Positions 16,775 to 24,996 of a stretch of DNA of 33,424 bases are shown piece by piece. Source of the DNA: an uncultured Acidimicrobiales bacterium. Lineage in GTDB: Bacteria; Actinomycetota; Acidimicrobiia; Acidimicrobiales; SZUA-35. Under the pieces are notes generated by a model, which saw nothing but the letters and a program-made list of their open reading frames with translations, searched no databases and was not told where the DNA came from. How positions within the stretch are numbered: position 1 is the stretch's first letter; each line of letters begins with the position of its first letter. The stretch is taken from contig CAKZXA010000087.1 of NCBI GenBank assembly GCA_937922045.1, positions 1 through 33,424 of the forward strand, given 5' to 3'. The translations under genes and the position numbers were made by a program.

Positions 16775-18409
16775 GTGGACGGTGTAGCAGGACAACAAGT
16801 GACTCGAGACATCGACGACCTGGGGCGCGTGTACGACGTACACAGCGGCCCGGTAGCGGCTGTCCTGTCGACCCTTGTCCGGGATCCGCTGATGTTGGAC
16901 ACCGGTGTTGCCCAAACGTTCCTCACCGCTTGGCAGGCATCGAGATCGTTCGAATCGTCTCGTCCTCTGGCCCCCTGGCTCTTCACCCTCGCTCGTCGCG
17001 TCGGCGTCGAGCTGGCGTCGAGCGATGTGTCATCGGGCTCTGGCCAGCAAGACCCCGTCGGAAACTCCGTGCTGCCTCCTCCTGATCTGCCCGGCCTCGA
17101 TCAGACGTGGGAAATCTGGGAGGTTCGAACCGCGGTCGACCAGTTGAGCGAGAGGGAGGCAATCGTGCTTCGCCTCGAACACTTCGAGCGGCTCACCCAC
17201 CCCGAGATAGCTGATCGGTTGGGGATAGCGGTCGGCACGGTGAAATCACGATCCTACGGAGCCCATCGACACCTCGTTCGATCGCTCGCTCCCATGATCG
17301 GTGGGGTCGGCGAAGGAATCGGTAACGGGCTGGATTTGCGAACGGTAGAGACATCAACCAACCTGTCCGATCTCGTCGGTACGGCCGATGAGATGCGCAC
17401 GGTCAGTACAGTCGCCGAGGGCGACCGGGCCCGTCTGACCGTCGTCCCGGGAGATGTGTCCGTTGGCGACGGTGCCGCAATCAGCGGTGAGATCAGTGAC
17501 GAGGCCGGCGTCGACCCGCAGCTATCGGAGCAGGAGATCCAGCAGCGTCAGCTCGAAGAGGAACATGAGACAGCCCTCAGCTGGTATCTGCACGGGCATG
17601 CTGATGGATCCGCGCTCGAAGTCGCTCAGCGCGAGGTTATTCAGAGGATTCGTCGTCATCTTGCCACCACATGGATGTGGGTTCGGCCGAGCCAGGAGCT
17701 GAGGTTCCGGCTGTTGGCCGAGGCTTCCGGTCAGCCGGTTGATTCAGCCTCCGGCAACCCGGTCAATTTCGCGGACGAGGCCCGTGTCTCCTCGATTGAG
17801 AACACCGCTGTCGCCGTACCGGGCCTGAATCCTTTGCCGCACGAGCAGATCGACCCCGTCGGCGATGAATCGTTGGCGCGCTCGTCTCGACGTCTCCATA
17901 TGCCCTCCAAGATCGCAGCCGACGATGGCGTGGAGCCACGGCAATCGGGCTTTTGGCCCCTGCTGATGGCAGGCGCAGCAATGGTTGTGTTGCTCGGTTT
18001 CATCGGGATGCGGGTTTTCCAGGGCGCTGATGAGCCGATCGATTCCTGGATAGTCCAAGTCGAGTCTCAATCATCGGTTGCTACCGGCCCGGCCACGGTG
18101 GTTGTCCGCCCGACCGCGGGTGGTCTGGAGCTGGAACTCACGCCATCAGGTCTCGGTCGGCCGGTCGGTGGAAGCTACTACGCCGTTTGGCTGCAGACTG
18201 AAAATAGGGATCGCACGGTCCCTGTCGGTTCGTTCTGGTGGCGAGGCGACGAGAGCGCCGTCACCTTGACCAGCGGCGTCGACCCTGCACCTTATAGTCG
18301 TCTTCTGGTGACATCGCAGAGCGAACCTACCGGTGAGAGTTCGCTGCGTCCGAGCGACACCGTCGTCTATGCCGGTTCGATAACTCGTAGCACGCTGATC
18401 GACGACTAG
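16775..18409 (+). CDS. membrane-tethered ECF sigma factor fused to an RskA-like anti-sigma domain
   Basis: A 544 aa fusion. Residues about 15-85 are sigma region 2 (VAQTFLTAWQASRSFE, PLAPWLFTLARRVG); 120-170 are region 4 with the helix-turn-helix (LSEREAIVLRLEHFERLTHPEIADRLGIAVGTVKSR-like). A long acidic linker follows, with an Arg-rich helical patch at 255-315. One membrane span lies at 393-415 (FWPLLMAGAAMVVLLGFIGM). The outside part (425-538) matches the C-terminal domain of RskA anti-sigma-K: YYAVWLQTENRDRTVPVG, VTLTSGVDPAPYSRLLVTSQSEP. Normally sigma and anti-sigma are separate genes; here one chain would hold the sigma factor at the membrane, needing proteolysis or a conformational switch for release (inference). 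The GTG at 16775 follows GAGGGAAGG by 9 nt; the GTG at 16799 is an alternative. Confidence 0.8.
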   Translation: MDGVAGQQVTRDIDDLGRVYDVHSGPVAAVLSTLVRDPLMLDTGVAQTFLTAWQASRSFESSRPLAPWLFTLARRVGVELASSDVSSGSGQQDPVGNSVLPPPDLPGLDQTWEIWEVRTAVDQLSEREAIVLRLEHFERLTHPEIADRLGIAVGTVKSRSYGAHRHLVRSLAPMIGGVGEGIGNGLDLRTVETSTNLSDLVGTADEMRTVSTVAEGDRARLTVVPGDVSVGDGAAISGEISDEAGVDPQLSEQEIQQRQLEEEHETALSWYLHGHADGSALEVAQREVIQRIRRHLATTWMWVRPSQELRFRLLAEASGQPVDSASGNPVNFADEARVSSIENTAVAVPGLNPLPHEQIDPVGDESLARSSRRLHMPSKIAADDGVEPRQSGFWPLLMAGAAMVVLLGFIGMRVFQGADEPIDSWIVQVESQSSVATGPATVVVRPTAGGLELELTPSGLGRPVGGSYYAVWLQTENRDRTVPVGSFWWRGDESAVTLTSGVDPAPYSRLLVTSQSEPTGESSLRPSDTVVYAGSITRSTLIDD

Positions 18410-19548
18410 TCGCCTGTAGGCAGCTGGAAAAGAGCATCCGGATTGTCGGCGAGCCATGTGGCAGCCGAGATGGGTTCAGATCGCTCGTAACCCACCGGCA
18501 GCACCACCGGACCCTCCGTCGTGCGGAAGTAAATCTGCCAGCCGTGGTACCCGTAGTAGGCCTCTTCGTTTGTGGCCATTACCGAGGCGTAGGCCTTGAC
18601 GGCGCCAACGTAATCGTCTGATCGGTTGTAGCCAAAGATCGCCTTGTCCATGTTGTCCGGACCGCCACGATTCACAAGGTAGGTGGCACCTCCGATGATG
18701 GCGTCGCGATCATTGGTCGGATCGCCGGTGCAGCAATCGTTCCAGGTCGAGGGAAGAAACTGCATAGGACCGACCGCCCCCGCGGTGGAGACGCCGGAGA
18801 TTCGTCCGACCCGAGTTTCGATCACATTGATGGCGGCCACGTATGTCCAGTCGATGCCAGTGGCGGCCTCAGCCTCTCGGTAGTAGCTCAGGAGCTCATC
18901 TGCCGGCAAGGGCTCCTTGATCCGCCAGGCCGGCAGCTCATCGGTTACACCGTGATGTTCGACGAGAGCATCCAGGTGTTCACGAGCTGTCCAGTTGGTT
19001 TCGATTGCGGTGGCGATCTCGGCGTCGCTCCCTGGAGCGGAGGTCGTGCTCTCCATCGTTTCCTGCTCCCACTCGGGGCGGAACGACAGCACGGCGTAGA
19101 GCGATTGCTGATAGCGACCCCAGGCGGATCGGGCCTCGGTCGACAGGCTCGTGTTGCGGATGGCTTGTTCGGCTTCAACGAGCCGAACCGCGAGTTCTTG
19201 CGCTGACGTTGGGAGTTCGCCATCGTTGCTTGGAACCGCTTCGAGTTGGGTAGACGGCACCGACGCCGAAGTGGATGGTGCCGATTCACTGGTGGCTAGT
19301 AACGTCTCTGCGGCCCTTGTCGTCGCCGTTGTGGATGGCGTCGACTCGACCTCGTTCGATGATGTTTCGGAGGTCGCAGCAGTAGTGTCGTCGCTGGCAG
19401 ATGAGCCGCAGCCGGCAAGGGCGGCGCTTGCCGCGAGCACAACCCCAAGGCCGATCATGAGGCCGCGCCGATACTCGGTGGATGATCGGGTAAGCCGTGC
19501 ACGCCTTGATAGATCGGCATGACTGAAGTTTGAGAGAGGATCGCCCAT
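18406..19548 (-). CDS. lytic transglycosylase lipoprotein
   Basis: A secreted peptidoglycan-cleaving enzyme of about 380 aa. After a basic N-terminus (SRRARLTRSSTEYRRG) comes a hydrophobic stretch and lipobox (VVLAASAALAGCGSS), then a long Ser/Thr linker, then a helical region, and a C-terminal SLT/MltB-like domain: INVIETRVGRISGVSTAGAVGPMQFLPSTW, where the Glu of IETR is the likely catalytic acid. AIFGYNRSDDYVGAVKAYA is the usual late motif. GTG at 19554 and ATG at 19548 are both possible starts. Its stop codon shares the CTAG at 18406-18409 with the stop of the convergent sigma fusion. The DUF4214 gene lies directly upstream on the same strand. Confidence 0.88.
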   Translation of the reverse strand: MGDPLSNFSHADLSRRARLTRSSTEYRRGLMIGLGVVLAASAALAGCGSSASDDTTAATSETSSNEVESTPSTTATTRAAETLLATSESAPSTSASVPSTQLEAVPSNDGELPTSAQELAVRLVEAEQAIRNTSLSTEARSAWGRYQQSLYAVLSFRPEWEQETMESTTSAPGSDAEIATAIETNWTAREHLDALVEHHGVTDELPAWRIKEPLPADELLSYYREAEAATGIDWTYVAAINVIETRVGRISGVSTAGAVGPMQFLPSTWNDCCTGDPTNDRDAIIGGATYLVNRGGPDNMDKAIFGYNRSDDYVGAVKAYASVMATNEEAYYGYHGWQIYFRTTEGPVVLPVGYERSEPISAATWLADNPDALFQLPTGD

Positions 19549-19578
19549 TCGCACGGCCTGCTGGCCGACCTCGTTTCG

Positions 19579-20430
19579 CTAGCTGCTTGGAGGTTGAATC
19601 TGCCAGCCCAGTCTATGACTGCCGATCGATTCAGGATAGAACACAACCGCCCAACGCGTTGACGAGTTGGCCGAGACGTTCAAAGTATCGGCCAGGCTGT
19701 CACCACTGTGGAGGTGATAGTCCCAGTTGTAGAGGGTGAACCCCGTGCCGATGGTGGCTGAACCGATCGGGGACATCAGAGTTGAGCCGGAAAAAGTTGC
19801 GAGCTGAATGGTGGTGTCGAGTTGCCCAGCGTTCTTGGCGAAGTAGTCGACGTAGGTTATGTTGGCCACCGGAATGATGCTGGTTACCGTGGTCCCCGTC
19901 CCGCAGTACCAGCGCACGCCCTTCGGGTACCAGCGGTAGTAGCCGGCCAGCGGTGTCGCCGTATTGGTTCGTACCACATGCTCTCGTGATTCGCTCAAGG
20001 AGAGAGTGACCTCGCCCCGCGAGGTTCCGGTTTCGAGTGCGATCAGCCAGTGATCCTGTTCGGACTGATCGGGAAGGCGGGCGAACATGTTCGAGTAGAG
20101 CAGGCCGAGGAATTGAACGTCGTCCAACGTTCCGTACCTAGCCACGAAGGTGTCGGAGGTGGCGAGATAGTCGGCGATCTCAAGCAGGTTCATCTCGGCC
20201 GTCTGGTATTTGGTCGCCCAGAAATGCTTGATCGTCGGCGCTGGGTGTTCGTTGAAGTAGGCGAGATGCAATCGCATGATCGAGTCGGTGATTTCCGGGC
20301 ATCCCAGGACCTGGTTCGTGCCAGCCGATGAAGCTGTCGCTCCACTCAACGAGGCCATGAGGAATCCGACGAGAGCCAGGGCGATTCTGAATCGCCTGCG
20401 CGCTGGTTTACTATGCCCCATAGAGATCAT
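19579..20430 (-). CDS. secreted DUF4214-domain protein
   Basis: A 283 aa exported protein. A signal peptide (RRRFRIALALVGFLMASLSGATASSAG) covers about the first 36 residues. Residues about 60-150 look like DUF4214: FVARYGTLDDVQFLGLLYSNMFARLPDQSEQDHW, then SLSESREHV. DUF4214 is found in S-layer-like and surface proteins with no set function. The C-terminal half is a predicted beta domain (GSTLMSPIGSATIGTGFTLYNWDYHLHSGDSL) without a recognised family. ATGs at 20430 and 20421 are possible starts. It ends about 30 nt before the lytic transglycosylase gene, so the two are probably cotranscribed. Confidence 0.75.
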   Translation of the reverse strand: MISMGHSKPARRRFRIALALVGFLMASLSGATASSAGTNQVLGCPEITDSIMRLHLAYFNEHPAPTIKHFWATKYQTAEMNLLEIADYLATSDTFVARYGTLDDVQFLGLLYSNMFARLPDQSEQDHWLIALETGTSRGEVTLSLSESREHVVRTNTATPLAGYYRWYPKGVRWYCGTGTTVTSIIPVANITYVDYFAKNAGQLDTTIQLATFSGSTLMSPIGSATIGTGFTLYNWDYHLHSGDSLADTLNVSANSSTRWAVVFYPESIGSHRLGWQIQPPSS

Positions 20431-20541
20431 GATCCTAGCATTGAGCGTGGCGATTCCTCAATGTGGTTCGCCATGAAACCAGCTCGATTTAGATGGTTTA
20501 AGCTGCAATCTCTATCCATTACTCCTCCCATGTAGCTCGAC

Positions 20542-20554
20542 TATCGTCGGCTCT
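20542..20554 (+). promoter_or_regulatory. -10 element for a leaderless transcript
   Basis: TATCGT at 20542-20547 is followed by 7 nt and the GTG start at 20555. No Shine-Dalgarno is visible. Confidence 0.4.
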
Positions 20555-22372
20555 GTGACTCAGGAACTGGCTCCGCCCTACCAGAGGCACATGCCTGCCG
20601 CCGGCATACGTTCCTTCCTGGACCACCTCGATCCAGGGGAGTATTTTGACTGCGGTCGTGCTCGCCTCGAAGGTATCGATGAGGTCCTCGAAGAGGAAGC
20701 CGTTCGCCGCGGGCGCCCTCTTGGCGAAGATTCTTTCATGCTGGTGGCTACCGATGTCGGCCTCATCTATTGCAGGCCATCGATCAGCTTCGCTATTGCG
20801 GGAAAATGGTCCGACATTGGGATCGTCGAACCGGCGGCTGATACGTCCGACTCGGCCTCGTGCCGACTGGCTGTTACTTGGCCAATTCATGGCGAACTGA
20901 GCTTCGTCTTAAGTCGACGACTGGGCACGAACCTCCATCGGCGCTGGGCCCAAGTCCATTCCCACAACACGGCGATAGCTTCGGTCGATGCAAACGCCCG
21001 ATTCGATTCGGCGAGGTTGGCCAAATCTGGCCAGGTGGTGGAGCCGACCGAGACGGACGGGGTGGAGCGGATCGACAATATCGAGCAGGAGCTCAGCAAG
21101 CAGGTGGCGTCGAACGAGACCCAGGTGATGACGCTGGCCGAGGCCGCAGCCACGCTACGCAACCTTGAGATGGTCAATGGCCTTGGAGTCAACAAGGCTG
21201 CCGATGGACCGACGATGAACGGCAACGGCAACGGTCATCACTCCAGCACCGCCGTCAACAGCACCGCCGTCAACAGCACGAACGGCGACATCGGCGACGA
21301 TGACATGGGTGGTGGCACGAACGGTGCTGACAGCACCCGCCAAGGCGGTATTGCAGTCGGTAGCAATGGTCGCCACCCGTCCTCCGAATCGCAGGATGAG
21401 CGTGCGATGATCCCGACGCCGCTCATCGCCAGTGCACGTTTGGCGCCAGACGCAGATGTTGTCGAACAAACGCCCACGCCTGCCCCGAGGCCGAACCTGC
21501 GCCCTCCGGTGCCGCAACGATCTCCCCGAGTCGAAAACCGTCGTCGGGATTGGTCCGACGACGGGCTTCGTCATACTGGCGAGGTCGGCGGAGGCACTGG
21601 GTTGACCTTGCCCGAGGTCGAAGAATCGGTAGGAAGCCTTTCCGAGGATGCTCGTCTACTGGACCGACCACGAGGCTTTGGATCAACGCGGCGTTCGTCG
21701 AGACGTGGTAGCCCTCGCCCGAGACGAAGCGGAGCCAGCCAGGTCTCGTATGGCTACGGGCGTCATGCCGTGGAAGATGAGCGGAACAACGAAGGTGACG
21801 ATGAGCAAGAATGGTCATCCGACTACCGTTCGAGGCCTCCGTCGAAGCCGGTCGATCTTGGTGATCTGTGGATCGACAACAAGGGCCTGTTCTTGGCCGT
21901 GGGCCTCCTCGTGCTTACCCTCGTGTTGACGATCGGAGCTATCAGCTCGCGTCGCAACACGGGCACCGACCAGAGCCCTGTCGGACCGGTCGCGACCGAA
22001 AGTGGCCAGTCGGACGACTCGGGTGCGACCGGCGTGTCGAGCGCCACCGAAGCTGATCCTGGCTCGGTGAGCGACAACCCGACGTCGACACTGGCCACCC
22101 TTCCCGCTCTAACCACCGCCTCAACCGATCGGCCGGTTGCGAGAATTACCACCGATGTGTCGCCAGCCACGGCTCAGCTCTGTCACTCGAACTACAGCGG
22201 CTGCGTACCGCTCGACAGTGATGTCGACTGTGTGGGGCAAGGGAAGGGTCCAAGCTTTCAGACCGAACCGGTCGTCGTGCTCGGCGTCGACGTCTACCGT
22301 CTCGACAGCGACAACGACGGCACAGCCTGTGAGGAAGATCAGCCCGATACCGACGATGAGGGCGACGACTAG
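20555..22372 (+). CDS. single-span membrane protein with C-terminal Excalibur domain
   Basis: A 605 aa protein I cannot name. The N-terminal 140 residues look like a small beta-rich cytoplasmic domain, possibly PH-like (FMLVATDVGLIYCRP, GKWSDIGIVEP, LSFVLSRRLGTNLHRRW). A long low-complexity linker follows (Asn/Gly/Ser/Thr repeats near residues 220-265, then Arg/Ser-rich). One membrane span lies near 442-463 (GLFLAVGLLVLTLVLTIGA). The outside end holds CHSNYSGCVPLDSDVDC and then VYRLDSDNDGTACEE, the Excalibur calcium-binding motif. So the cytoplasmic and outside domains are joined through the membrane, a sensor or scaffold shape. The GTG at 20555 is chosen because a -10 element sits 7 nt upstream. 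Confidence 0.75.
   Translation: MTQELAPPYQRHMPAAGIRSFLDHLDPGEYFDCGRARLEGIDEVLEEEAVRRGRPLGEDSFMLVATDVGLIYCRPSISFAIAGKWSDIGIVEPAADTSDSASCRLAVTWPIHGELSFVLSRRLGTNLHRRWAQVHSHNTAIASVDANARFDSARLAKSGQVVEPTETDGVERIDNIEQELSKQVASNETQVMTLAEAAATLRNLEMVNGLGVNKAADGPTMNGNGNGHHSSTAVNSTAVNSTNGDIGDDDMGGGTNGADSTRQGGIAVGSNGRHPSSESQDERAMIPTPLIASARLAPDADVVEQTPTPAPRPNLRPPVPQRSPRVENRRRDWSDDGLRHTGEVGGGTGLTLPEVEESVGSLSEDARLLDRPRGFGSTRRSSRRGSPRPRRSGASQVSYGYGRHAVEDERNNEGDDEQEWSSDYRSRPPSKPVDLGDLWIDNKGLFLAVGLLVLTLVLTIGAISSRRNTGTDQSPVGPVATESGQSDDSGATGVSSATEADPGSVSDNPTSTLATLPALTTASTDRPVARITTDVSPATAQLCHSNYSGCVPLDSDVDCVGQGKGPSFQTEPVVVLGVDVYRLDSDNDGTACEEDQPDTDDEGDD
21245..21274 (+). repeat. in-frame 15-bp tandem repeat in the linker of the Excalibur protein
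   Basis: AGCACCGCCGTCAAC occurs twice in tandem (21245-21259 and 21260-21274), giving STAVN-STAVN in the protein. A short AACGGC repeat lies just before it at about 21217-21234. Slippage here would change linker length without breaking the frame. Confidence 0.75.
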
Positions 22373-22402
22373 GCGAACGTCTAGATCGAGGCAGTATCCG
22401 GA

Positions 22403-23236
22403 TCAACCACCGAAACGATGGGCGGCCCAGCCCTCCGACTCGACGGATGCGATGACGGATAGTTGGCTATAGCTTTCCAGGATCTGCTCTTGCTGTTCCA
22501 CCAGATAGCCGGAGGTAAGGAGCTCGCCATCAGCCGCCATCAGATCCGCGATGATCTGGGCGGCCGCCTGGTGCACGGGGAGCAGAACGTTGGCCATGAT
22601 GAGGTCGTAGCCGATCGTGTCGGCGCCTAGGAGATGCTCGCCCGGTGTCAGCTGACTGACGTCGTCGAGAACAACCGTCGCTCGTTCGTCGAGGCCAGCT
22701 GTCGTGAGGTTCGAGCGAGTCTGTTCGATCGCCGATGGTTCAACGTCGACCGCGGTGGCATGCGAGGCGCCGAGCAGGAGAGCCGCAATCGTCAGGACGC
22801 CGGTACCGCACCCGACGTCCAGGACCTGGCTCATCGCCGTCTGGCTCGTCGCCAACTGGGGGATCAGCGTGTCATTGTGGCGACGAGCGAGAAGCTCAAG
22901 CGTCAGCCGGGTGGTGGGATGCCCACCGTGTCCGAAGGCGGCCCCGGGGCGAAGCTGAAACTTCTGGTCGGGTCCGAGTGCTACGTCGACAACATGTGTC
23001 GGATCGACCCAGTGTTCGGCTGGAGGTGCGGGTGCCAGGTCGACGGCGGTAGCAACCCGGGGCAGGGCCAGGCGTACACGCTGGGCCAACTCCTTCGTAT
23101 CGAACCCGGCTACGAGTTCGGTCTGGACGTCGTTAGAGGGCCGTTCAAAGATGCCGGAGGTGCCCTGATCCCAAAGCCACGACGAAAGTATCTCCACCTG
23201 ATCGGTCGGGGTGCGGAGCGTCAAAAGCCAGGCCAT
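22403..23236 (-). CDS. prmA: ribosomal protein L11 methyltransferase-like protein
   Basis: A class I SAM-dependent methyltransferase, about 277 aa from the ATG at 23236. PrmA methylates ribosomal protein L11. The SAM-binding motif VLDVGCGTGVLTIAALLLGA is clear, preceded by PGAAFGHGGHPTTRLTLELL (the PrmA G-x-H-x-T block, usually GTGxHxTT) and followed by DLIMANVLLPV, matching the NPPY-like NVLxxV of PrmA. The frame is open to 23329 but a TAGCCT -10 element (complement of 23245-23250) lies 8 nt before the ATG at 23236, and the protein there starts in the PrmA manner (MAWLLTLRTPTDQVEILSSW). It diverges from the Ppx gene. Confidence 0.85.
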   Translation of the reverse strand: MAWLLTLRTPTDQVEILSSWLWDQGTSGIFERPSNDVQTELVAGFDTKELAQRVRLALPRVATAVDLAPAPPAEHWVDPTHVVDVALGPDQKFQLRPGAAFGHGGHPTTRLTLELLARRHNDTLIPQLATSQTAMSQVLDVGCGTGVLTIAALLLGASHATAVDVEPSAIEQTRSNLTTAGLDERATVVLDDVSQLTPGEHLLGADTIGYDLIMANVLLPVHQAAAQIIADLMAADGELLTSGYLVEQQEQILESYSQLSVIASVESEGWAAHRFGG

Positions 23237-23328
23237 ACGAGGGCAGGCTAGCGGGCCGATCACGTCGGATGCCGTCGAAGAATGGTTGAGCAGCACGGAG
23301 GGTGAGAAGGCACAATGGGGAAGTGTCA

Positions 23329-24951
23329 ATGACTCCGCCGAGCTCTTCCCAATCGCCCAACGATATTCACGCCGCTATCGATATTGGAACAAACTCCTTT
23401 CACATGGTTGTCGCCCGATCGAGGTCTGAAGGCGGCTTCGATGTTTTGACGATCGAGAAGGAGATGGTGCGCCTCGGCCAGGGTGCAGGCGAGATGAAGC
23501 AGCTGACGCCAGAGGCCATCGAGCGTGGCGTTGGTGCGCTGGGTCGTATGGCGGCGGTGGCGAGCAGCTACGACGCAATGGTTTCGGCCGTCGCCACCAG
23601 CGCTGTACGCGAGGCTCTGAACCGTCGAGATTTTCTCGACAGGGCCAAGGCCGAGACGGGCGTTGAGGTCGAGGTGATCAGCGGCTTTGAGGAGGCCCGC
23701 CTGATCCACCTAGGGGTGTTGCAGTCGTTGCCGGTGTTCGATCGTCAACTTCTGGTGGTCGACATTGGTGGTGGCAGCACGGAGTTTCTGGTCGGTCTCG
23801 GCCGGGAGGTGAAGGCGGCTCGAAGTCTCAAGCTTGGTTCGATTCGGTTGACCGAGCGATTTTTCGCCCCGGCGCCCGGTGGGTCGTCAGGCGATAAGTC
23901 GATGAAGAAGCGACTCAAGAAATGTCGCAACCATGTTCGTAGTGCCTTGGCCGCCACCGCACACGAGTTGGGTTCGTTCGGCCACGAGGTCGCGATCGGG
24001 TCTTCGGGAACGATCACGGCCATCGCCACTATGATCGCGGTGGCTCGGGGTGAGGACGTCAACCAGATGAATGGCGTCAGCTTCACCGCCGATGAACTGA
24101 CGGCGCTGGTGGAGCGGATCGCGGGCACCGACATGTCACAACGAGAGAATATTCCTGGCCTGGATGCGAAACGTGCCGACATCATCCTCGGTGGTTCTGT
24201 GCTCTTGGAGACGATCTTCGAGTCTTTCGCAATTTCAGCGATGACGGTCTCGGGGTATGCCTTACGAGAAGGCCTGCTGTTCGACCGACTGTCCAAACAA
24301 CGCCTCGACTCCGACAGCCGCCTAACCAACCTCCGCCGCACCAACGTCGAACGTTTGTCGTCAGGCCTCGACCCCGACGCCGCCCACGCCCACACGACCG
24401 CTCGCTTGGCGGTACGCCTCTTCGACGAGACCGTCGACCTGCACACCCTGACCGCTGCCGACCGCGAACTGCTCGAATTCGCTTCGCTCCTGCACAACGT
24501 CGGCCTCTTTATCTCTCACGCTTCCCATCACAAGCACAGCTACTACGTGGTGCGCAACGCCGAGCAGCTCACCGGTTTCAGCGAGCACGAGCTTGAGCTG
24601 ATGGCACTGGTCGCCCGCTACCACCGCAAGGGCCACCCAACCGACAAGCATCCCGAGTTCGCCCAGCTTTCCGAGGACGACAAACGCCGGGTGCGGATCT
24701 TGGCTGGGCTGATGCGGGTCGCGATCGGCCTCGACCGGGCCCACAAGAATGTGGTCGACGACGTGGCCGCCAAGTACCGACGTAAGCGGCGTGCGTTGGA
24801 GATTCGCCCCAAGATACGCGATGGGGTCGATGGGCAGCTCGAACGCTTCGCCGCTCAGGAACGATCGTCGTTGCTGGCGGAGGCTTTGGACGTGAGCGTC
24901 GTGGTGGAAGGCGCGAATGTGATCGAAGCCAGCACCGACGAGGCAGCCTGA
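23329..24951 (+). CDS. exopolyphosphatase / guanosine pentaphosphatase (Ppx/GppA family)
   Basis: About 540 aa, an ASKHA-fold phosphatase that removes terminal phosphate from polyphosphate or pppGpp. Phosphate-binding motifs are AAIDIGTNSFHMVVA at the start and LLVVDIGGGSTEFLVG near residue 140, then LKLGSIRLTERF and AIGSSGTITAIATM. The C-terminal HD-like helical domain (LLHNVGLFISHASHHKHSYYVV, VARYHRKGHP) is the usual Ppx module. The ATG at 23329 has GGGGAAG 6 nt upstream; in-frame GTGs at 23302 and 23323 are alternatives, and a CACAAT lies 6 nt before the GTG at 23323. It probably controls phosphate storage or the stringent response. Confidence 0.92.
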   Translation: MTPPSSSQSPNDIHAAIDIGTNSFHMVVARSRSEGGFDVLTIEKEMVRLGQGAGEMKQLTPEAIERGVGALGRMAAVASSYDAMVSAVATSAVREALNRRDFLDRAKAETGVEVEVISGFEEARLIHLGVLQSLPVFDRQLLVVDIGGGSTEFLVGLGREVKAARSLKLGSIRLTERFFAPAPGGSSGDKSMKKRLKKCRNHVRSALAATAHELGSFGHEVAIGSSGTITAIATMIAVARGEDVNQMNGVSFTADELTALVERIAGTDMSQRENIPGLDAKRADIILGGSVLLETIFESFAISAMTVSGYALREGLLFDRLSKQRLDSDSRLTNLRRTNVERLSSGLDPDAAHAHTTARLAVRLFDETVDLHTLTAADRELLEFASLLHNVGLFISHASHHKHSYYVVRNAEQLTGFSEHELELMALVARYHRKGHPTDKHPEFAQLSEDDKRRVRILAGLMRVAIGLDRAHKNVVDDVAAKYRRKRRALEIRPKIRDGVDGQLERFAAQERSSLLAEALDVSVVVEGANVIEASTDEAA

Positions 24952-24984
24952 GATCTGGGGTTCGACGAAGAGGTCTCGGATCGC

Positions 24985-24996
24985 TACCGTTTGACC
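24985..24996 (+). promoter_or_regulatory. -10 element for a leaderless transcript
   Basis: TACCGT at 24985-24990 is followed by 6 nt and the ATG at 24997; no Shine-Dalgarno is visible. Confidence 0.45.

Noticed and set aside
13881-20510. AAGCTGCAAT shared by the gaps near 13885 and 20509.
   Set aside because: Only 10 bp in common with dissimilar flanks; easily by chance.
21217-21280. Short AACGGC and AGCACCGCCGTCAAC repeats as a possible CRISPR or iteron array.
   Set aside because: They are in frame inside a low-complexity linker, with no spacers; simple tandem duplication explains them.
23237-23329. N-terminal extension of the PrmA-like protein by 31 codons.
   Set aside because: The extension has no family similarity and overlaps the divergent Ppx promoter; the ATG at 23236 fits PrmA.
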